Assembly (NCBI RefSeq): GCF_001426645.1
Contig: NZ_LMEX01000002.1
Coordinates: 1,268,907-1,332,906, forward strand
DNA: 64,000 bases
Direction of reading: 5' to 3'
Source of the DNA: Rhodanobacter sp. Root480
GTDB lineage: Bacteria; Pseudomonadota; Gammaproteobacteria; Xanthomonadales; Rhodanobacteraceae
Shown here: piece by piece, positions 58,430 through 64,000 of the stretch
Layout of the letters: each line of letters opens with the position of its first letter
How positions within the stretch are numbered: the first letter of the stretch is position 1
Translations under genes and position numbers: made by a program
The notes under the pieces: model-generated
Database searches by the model: none
Told to the model about the DNA's origin: nothing
What the model saw: only the letters and a program-made list of their open reading frames with translations

Positions 58430-59746
58430 TCAAGCCGAGGCGCGAACGTCGACCTCGGCGATGGCGCGGTCGACCAAGCCGCGGTGCATCATCCAGGCGA
58501 ACAATGCCACGCCCGGCAGCGCGACGATGGTCGTCATCAGGTAGAAATCCACGTAGCCCATGCTCTGGATCAGGCCGCCGGCCGTGGTGCCGGTCACCAG
58601 CCGGCCCACCACGGACGCGGCAGCGGACAGCAGCGCGTATTGCGATGCCGTGTAGGAGAGGTTGCACAGCGCCGACAGATACGCCACCACGACCACGCCA
58701 CCGATGCCGCTGGCGATGTTTTCAAAGCCGATCGTGAACGCCAGCATGTCGTTGTTGTGGCCCATGTGCGCCAGCACGGCAAACGACAGGTTCGACACCG
58801 CCATCAACACCAGGCTCAACAGCACCGCGCGCTTCATCCCCAGCCGCACGTACAGCATGCCGCCGATGAAGATACCGATAAGGTAGGCGACAAAACCGAA
58901 GCCCACGTCGTAAGTGGCGATTTCCTCGTTGCTGAAGTGCAGGTCCTGCAGCAGCAGGCGCACCGTGAGGTTGGCCAGCGTGTCGCCGATCTTGTGGATC
59001 AGCACGAACAGCAGCACCAGCCACGCGCCGCTGCGGCGGAAAAATTCCGCCAGCGGCCCCACTGCCGACGACAGCGCCACACCCAGGCCCTTCACCGGAA
59101 TGGGGTCGCGGTGGCGGGCCGGCTCGCCCAGCCAGAACCCCACGAACACGGCCGGCAGCACCAGGAAAGCGCACAACGTATACGCCAGCGCCCAGCCCGA
59201 TGATGCAGCCACCAGCAGCGCGATGGCGCCGGCGCTCACCGAACCGATGCGCCAGCCGTACTGCGACATGCCGGAGCCGACGCCCAATTGCCGTGGTTGC
59301 AGTATCTCGATCCGGTAGGCGTCGATCACGATGTCGAACGTGGCGCCGGCCACCCCGACCAGCACGGCCGCCAGCGCCACCGTCTCAAGACTGGCCTGCG
59401 GGCTGACCACACCCAGAAAAACCACCGACGCCGCCACCGCCAGCGCCGTCAGCCACAACCACGAGCGGCGCTGGCCGTACCTGCCCAGCAAGGGCAGGCG
59501 CGCCCGATCCACCACCGGCGCCCACAGGAATTTCAGGTTGTAGACCAGAAACGCCAATGAAAACGCAGTCACGCTGCGCTTGTCGATGCCGTCCTGGGCC
59601 AGCCTCGTGGTCAAGGTGGCGCCGATCATGGCGTACGGAAAACCGGACGACATCCCCAGCAGCAGCGCACCGATCGGCGCGGGCTCCAGATAGGGTTTGA
59701 GCGAGGCGAGAATGCCCGGGGAGCCACGCGAGGCTGAGTTGGTCAT
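58430..59746 (-). CDS. ampG: AmpG-type muropeptide transporter
   Basis: Major-facilitator protein of 438 residues with about 12 helices. LLGMSSGFPYAMIGATLTTRL and FDIVIDAYRIEIL fit AmpG, which imports anhydromuropeptides. It lies near anmK and a peptidoglycan endopeptidase, supporting a peptidoglycan-recycling role. Confidence 0.88.
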   Translation of the reverse strand: MTNSASRGSPGILASLKPYLEPAPIGALLLGMSSGFPYAMIGATLTTRLAQDGIDKRSVTAFSLAFLVYNLKFLWAPVVDRARLPLLGRYGQRRSWLWLTALAVAASVVFLGVVSPQASLETVALAAVLVGVAGATFDIVIDAYRIEILQPRQLGVGSGMSQYGWRIGSVSAGAIALLVAASSGWALAYTLCAFLVLPAVFVGFWLGEPARHRDPIPVKGLGVALSSAVGPLAEFFRRSGAWLVLLFVLIHKIGDTLANLTVRLLLQDLHFSNEEIATYDVGFGFVAYLIGIFIGGMLYVRLGMKRAVLLSLVLMAVSNLSFAVLAHMGHNNDMLAFTIGFENIASGIGGVVVVAYLSALCNLSYTASQYALLSAAASVVGRLVTGTTAGGLIQSMGYVDFYLMTTIVALPGVALFAWMMHRGLVDRAIAEVDVRASA

Positions 59747-59755
59747 GGACCTATG

Positions 59756-60892
59756 CTAACCAGCTGGCGCGTCGTTGGCGGGCGCCGCGTGCAACGCACC
59801 CAATACCCGCAGCCCGCGTGCGCCGGTAACCGCCGGCAGGTTGCCCGGCAGCCCCAGTACGCGCTGCCGCGCCAGCCAGGCAAAGGCGGTGGCTTCCAGG
59901 TAATCCGGATCGACGCCTTCGCGCGCGGTGCTGAACAACGCGCGCGGCGCCAGCAACTCGGTCAAGCGACGCATCAGTGCGCCGTTATGCACGCCGCCGC
60001 CGCAGGCCAGCACTTCGCCGGCGCTCGCGGCGTGCTGGTCGATCGCCGCCACCACGCTGCGCGCAGACAGCTCCAGCAGCGTTGCCTGCACGTCGGCGGG
60101 GTCGATCGCTGCCTGTTGCAGATGGCCGTCCAGCCACGCCAGGTGGAAATACTCGCGTCCCGTACTCTTGGGCGGCGCCAGCGCGAAATAGGGATCGTCG
60201 AGCAATGCCTGCAACAGGGCCGGGTGGACGCGGCCACTGGCGGCGAATGCGCCGTCACGGTCATAGGCTTCGCCGCGGTGACGCTGGCACCAGGCGTCCA
60301 GCAGGCCGTTGGCGGGGCCGGTATCGAAGCCAAGAACGCTACCGTCGGCGCCGAGCACGGTGATGTTGGCGATGCCGCCCAGGTTCAACACGACGCGTGC
60401 GCGGCCGGGGCGTCCCAGCAACATCGCGTGCACGGCCGGCAGCAAGGGCGCGCCCTGGCCACCGGCAGCCACGTCGGCGCGACGAAAGTCGGCCACCACA
60501 TCGATGCCGCAACGCTCGGCAATGACGGTGGGGTCTCCTAGTTGCAGCGTGAAAGGGTGGGGGCCGGCGGGCCGATGCCGCATGGTCTGGCCGTGCGATC
60601 CGATCGCCCGGACATCACTAGCCGTGGTGCCGCTGTGCTGCAGAAGCGCCAGCGCGGCGTCGGCGAAACAGTGCCCGATCCGGACGTCGAGACGTCCAAA
60701 CGTATCCAGGTCCAGGGGTTCGTTGCCTTGCGCCAGCGCCAGAATCTGCGCACGCAAGTCCGCGGGCCACGGTAGATTGTGTGCCGCCTGCAGATGGGGC
60801 TTGCCTTCTGAAAAGCGGACCAGCGCCGCGTCGATGCCATCGGCGCTGGTACCCGACATCAGGCCCAGGTAAAGGGCCTTCTCGCTATCCAT
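59756..60892 (-). CDS. anmK: Anhydro-N-acetylmuramic acid kinase
   Basis: Phosphorylates and opens anhMurNAc for recycling. The 378-residue product has GLMSGTSADGIDAA at its N terminus, NLGGIANITVLG, GPANGLLDAWC and LACGGGVHNGAL of the ATPase fold. ATG 60892 matches the family start; an upstream extension to 60964 is not needed. Confidence 0.94.
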   Translation of the reverse strand: MDSEKALYLGLMSGTSADGIDAALVRFSEGKPHLQAAHNLPWPADLRAQILALAQGNEPLDLDTFGRLDVRIGHCFADAALALLQHSGTTASDVRAIGSHGQTMRHRPAGPHPFTLQLGDPTVIAERCGIDVVADFRRADVAAGGQGAPLLPAVHAMLLGRPGRARVVLNLGGIANITVLGADGSVLGFDTGPANGLLDAWCQRHRGEAYDRDGAFAASGRVHPALLQALLDDPYFALAPPKSTGREYFHLAWLDGHLQQAAIDPADVQATLLELSARSVVAAIDQHAASAGEVLACGGGVHNGALMRRLTELLAPRALFSTAREGVDPDYLEATAFAWLARQRVLGLPGNLPAVTGARGLRVLGALHAAPANDAPAG

Positions 60893-60905
60893 GGGGCGTC
60901 GCAGG

Positions 60906-62351
60906 TCAGCTGTCGGAGTTGCGGGTGGGTTTGTCGCTGCGCGCCAGCCGCATGCGCGAATCAAGCGCTTCCAGGCGAGCCAGCTGGGGCTTGACGACCT
61001 GTGCCTTGAATTTGGCCAGCTGCGCGGCAGGCAACGGCTCGGGTTGCGGCAGGGTCACGGTTTGCGGATTGCGCTGCACGCCGTTGACGCGGAATTCGTA
61101 GTGAAGATGCGGGCCGGTGGCCAGCCCGGTCATGCCGACGTAGCCGATCACTTCGCCCTGGCGCACGTGTTCGCCCACGTGCTGACCCTTCACGAAACGC
61201 GACATGTGGCCATACGCCGTACTGATGGTCTTGCTGTGCTGGACCACCACGAAGTTGCCGTAACCGCGCTCCCAGCCGTGGTACTTGATCACGCCATCGC
61301 CCGCAGCGTGGATGGGCGTCCCGCTGGGTGCGGCGTAGTCGACGCCTTTATGCGCGCGCATGCGGCCAAGGACCGGGTGCATGCGTGCGGTGGTGAACTT
61401 GGACGAGATGCGGGTGAAATCCACCGGAATGCGCAGGAAGGATTTCTCGATCGGCCGCCCGTCTTCGCTGAACCAGCCGAACTCGCCATTGGCCTTCTTG
61501 AACCGGTAGGCGGTGTAGCGCTTGCCCTGGTTGACGAACTCCGCGGCAATGATGTCGCCGTGGCCGTAGCGCTGGCCATCGCGGTAGACGTCATCGTAAA
61601 TCACGGTGAAGCGGTCGCCCGCGCGCAGGTCCTGCACGAAATCGATGTCGTACTTGAACAGGTTGGCGAGCTTGCCGACCATCGCGGCGTCCATGCCGGC
61701 CTGGCCAGCCGAGGCATAGAGACTGCTGCTGATGACGCCATGGGCGATCTGCTCGCGCACGTCCATGTCGCGCTTCTGGATGGCCAGCGTGGGCTGCACG
61801 CCATCGAATCGAATGGTTGCGCGGCTGGATGCGTCTTTTTCGAAACGGAAGCCGTCGAGGCTGCCGTCGTTATCCAGCAGAAAATCGAATTCCTGCCCCG
61901 GCCGGATGCTGTGCAGCGCGCTGCTGGCGCCGCCGGCGGCGTCCATCACCGTTTGCAGGTCACTCATGCTGAGGCCGCGGTCGGCGAAGATGTCCGACAG
62001 CGTCTGCCCGGGTTGTACGCGCACGGATTGCCAGTTGTCCTGTTCCGGCGCGGCGATGCGGGGCGTGATTTCGGGTACGGCGAGCGGCAGCAGCGCGTGA
62101 ACTTCAGGCAGTGGCGACGGGCGCATCGCACTGGCCCAGGCGGGCATGATGAAGCCGGAAAGCAAGGTGATCAGCATGGCCGTTCCGGCCAGCACCCAGC
62201 GTTCCCGGTGCCACGAAATCGGTTCCACTTCACCGCTGCGGTTGAACGACCAATGCGCACAGCGCTCGTAGAAGTGGGAATGCCGCTGCTGTGCCTTTCG
62301 GCAAATGGCTTGCCTGCGCGCGAGACGCGCCCCCCGATTGTCTTCTGCCAT
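60906..62351 (-). CDS. M23 peptidase, cell-wall endopeptidase
   Basis: Product of 481 residues: basic cytoplasmic start, one membrane helix (about 54-75), an OapA/LysM-like region (VQPGQTLSDIFADRGLSMSD), then LytM/M23 with zinc ligands in MHPVLGRMRAHKGVDYAAPS and GPHLHYEFRVNG. Likely cuts peptidoglycan cross-links in the periplasm. ATG 62351; divergent to tyrS by 181 bases. Confidence 0.93.
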   Translation of the reverse strand: MAEDNRGARLARRQAICRKAQQRHSHFYERCAHWSFNRSGEVEPISWHRERWVLAGTAMLITLLSGFIMPAWASAMRPSPLPEVHALLPLAVPEITPRIAAPEQDNWQSVRVQPGQTLSDIFADRGLSMSDLQTVMDAAGGASSALHSIRPGQEFDFLLDNDGSLDGFRFEKDASSRATIRFDGVQPTLAIQKRDMDVREQIAHGVISSSLYASAGQAGMDAAMVGKLANLFKYDIDFVQDLRAGDRFTVIYDDVYRDGQRYGHGDIIAAEFVNQGKRYTAYRFKKANGEFGWFSEDGRPIEKSFLRIPVDFTRISSKFTTARMHPVLGRMRAHKGVDYAAPSGTPIHAAGDGVIKYHGWERGYGNFVVVQHSKTISTAYGHMSRFVKGQHVGEHVRQGEVIGYVGMTGLATGPHLHYEFRVNGVQRNPQTVTLPQPEPLPAAQLAKFKAQVVKPQLARLEALDSRMRLARSDKPTRNSDS

Positions 62352-62532
62352 GCCGTGCGCCCCGCGGTACAAAGTAACAAACTGCGCGTACCATAGCGGC
62401 CATGTGTAAATGGCGTCAACGCCTTTCCCATCAAGGGTTTGCGCGACATTTCTGGTTAACGCACAATTAACGCGAGCAGCACGGTCGGCGACGACTGCGG
62501 CTTGCCCCCAACGATCCATCAGAGAGGAATAC

Positions 62533-63744
<1,212 letters not shown>

Positions 63745-63956
63745 CAACCACGCCCCCCCGGGCTCGCCGGGCGCGTGAAGCTTGCGTGGTTGGAAAGAAA
63801 TATTTTCAGCCACGCCAGTGACTTGCTGAACATTCCCGCTATTTCTCTCAACAATCGCTTGCCAAATTTCATCCAGCTCGTATTATTCGCGTCCCGCAGT
63901 CGCCCAACGTCGCAAGACGGACCGCCGGGACCTCGAAAAAAGCTTCAACGAGGGTG

Positions 63957-63984
63957 TTGACGGTAAGGAAAAGCGATGTAGAAT
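63957..63984 (+). promoter_or_regulatory. Probable strong sigma-70 promoter, likely of an rRNA operon
   Basis: TTGACG (63957-63962), 16-bp spacer, TAGAAT (63979-63984), followed by the GC-rich discriminator GGGCGGCTCACC. This pattern is typical of stable RNA promoters; the region upstream is moderately AT-rich. tyrS next to an rRNA operon is the arrangement I recall in Xanthomonas. The RNA genes themselves would lie beyond the window. Confidence 0.6.
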
Positions 63985-64000
63985 GGGCGGCTCACCTAGG

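Overview
The window looks like a GC-rich gammaproteobacterial chromosome, most likely Xanthomonadales and perhaps Rhodanobacteraceae (Rhodanobacter/Dyella type). The evidence is the housekeeping content and order (speE/speA, argS-SPOR, radC/coaBC-dut-algC, pyrE/exonuclease III, ampG, anmK, M23 peptidase/tyrS followed by a probable rRNA promoter) and the intergenic repeats typical of that group. The taxon is inferred, not proven.

Left third (1-23.8 kb): a chromosomal integron. A full-length tyrosine recombinase of the IntI family (22754-23761, + strand) carries the IntI-specific insertion. A candidate attI lies just upstream of it. To the left is an array of about 45 genes, all on the minus strand and pointing away from intI. 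The 13 junctions nearest attI (16.3-22.1 kb) are textbook attC sites of 55-65 bp with GTTAGR/CYTAAC cores. Further from attI (1-16 kb) the sites keep the same layout, but the box at the 3' end of the gene usually reads CTGAC instead of CTAAC, and the stop codon (TAA there, TGA here) sits inside that box. Cassettes near attI mostly encode small membrane or secreted proteins of unknown function, plus a GNAT acetyltransferase and a HEPN/AbiU2-like protein. Distal cassettes are mainly small-molecule enzymes: GNATs, VOC proteins, GFA zinc proteins, RibD_C/DHFR-like reductases, alpha/beta hydrolases, a cupin and a GST-like protein. In several cassettes the protein is translated on into attC, giving unrelated proteins the same C-terminal tail and bringing ribosomes close to the next start codon.

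Middle (23.8-42.2 kb): a single 8.7-kb gene for a cyclic beta-1,2-glucan synthase-like GT84/GH94 enzyme, a GNAT, a conserved hypothetical, a FadI-type thiolase, a TonB-like protein, a phospholipase-D lipoprotein, SixA, an orphan ParA ATPase and a secreted hypothetical. The gaps hold REP-like palindromes and at least three copies of a short MITE-like repeat.

Right (42.2-64 kb): core genes. speE and speA (polyamines) are divergent; 3-hydroxybutyrate dehydrogenase overlaps a patatin; then SDR, SPOR protein and argS, radC, coaBC-dut-algC (coenzyme A, dUTP clearance, sugar phosphates), a DUF4124 protein, pyrE and a GNAT, exonuclease III, ampG and anmK with an M23 endopeptidase (peptidoglycan recycling and hydrolysis), and tyrS. 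The last 50 bases hold a strong promoter, probably of an rRNA operon.
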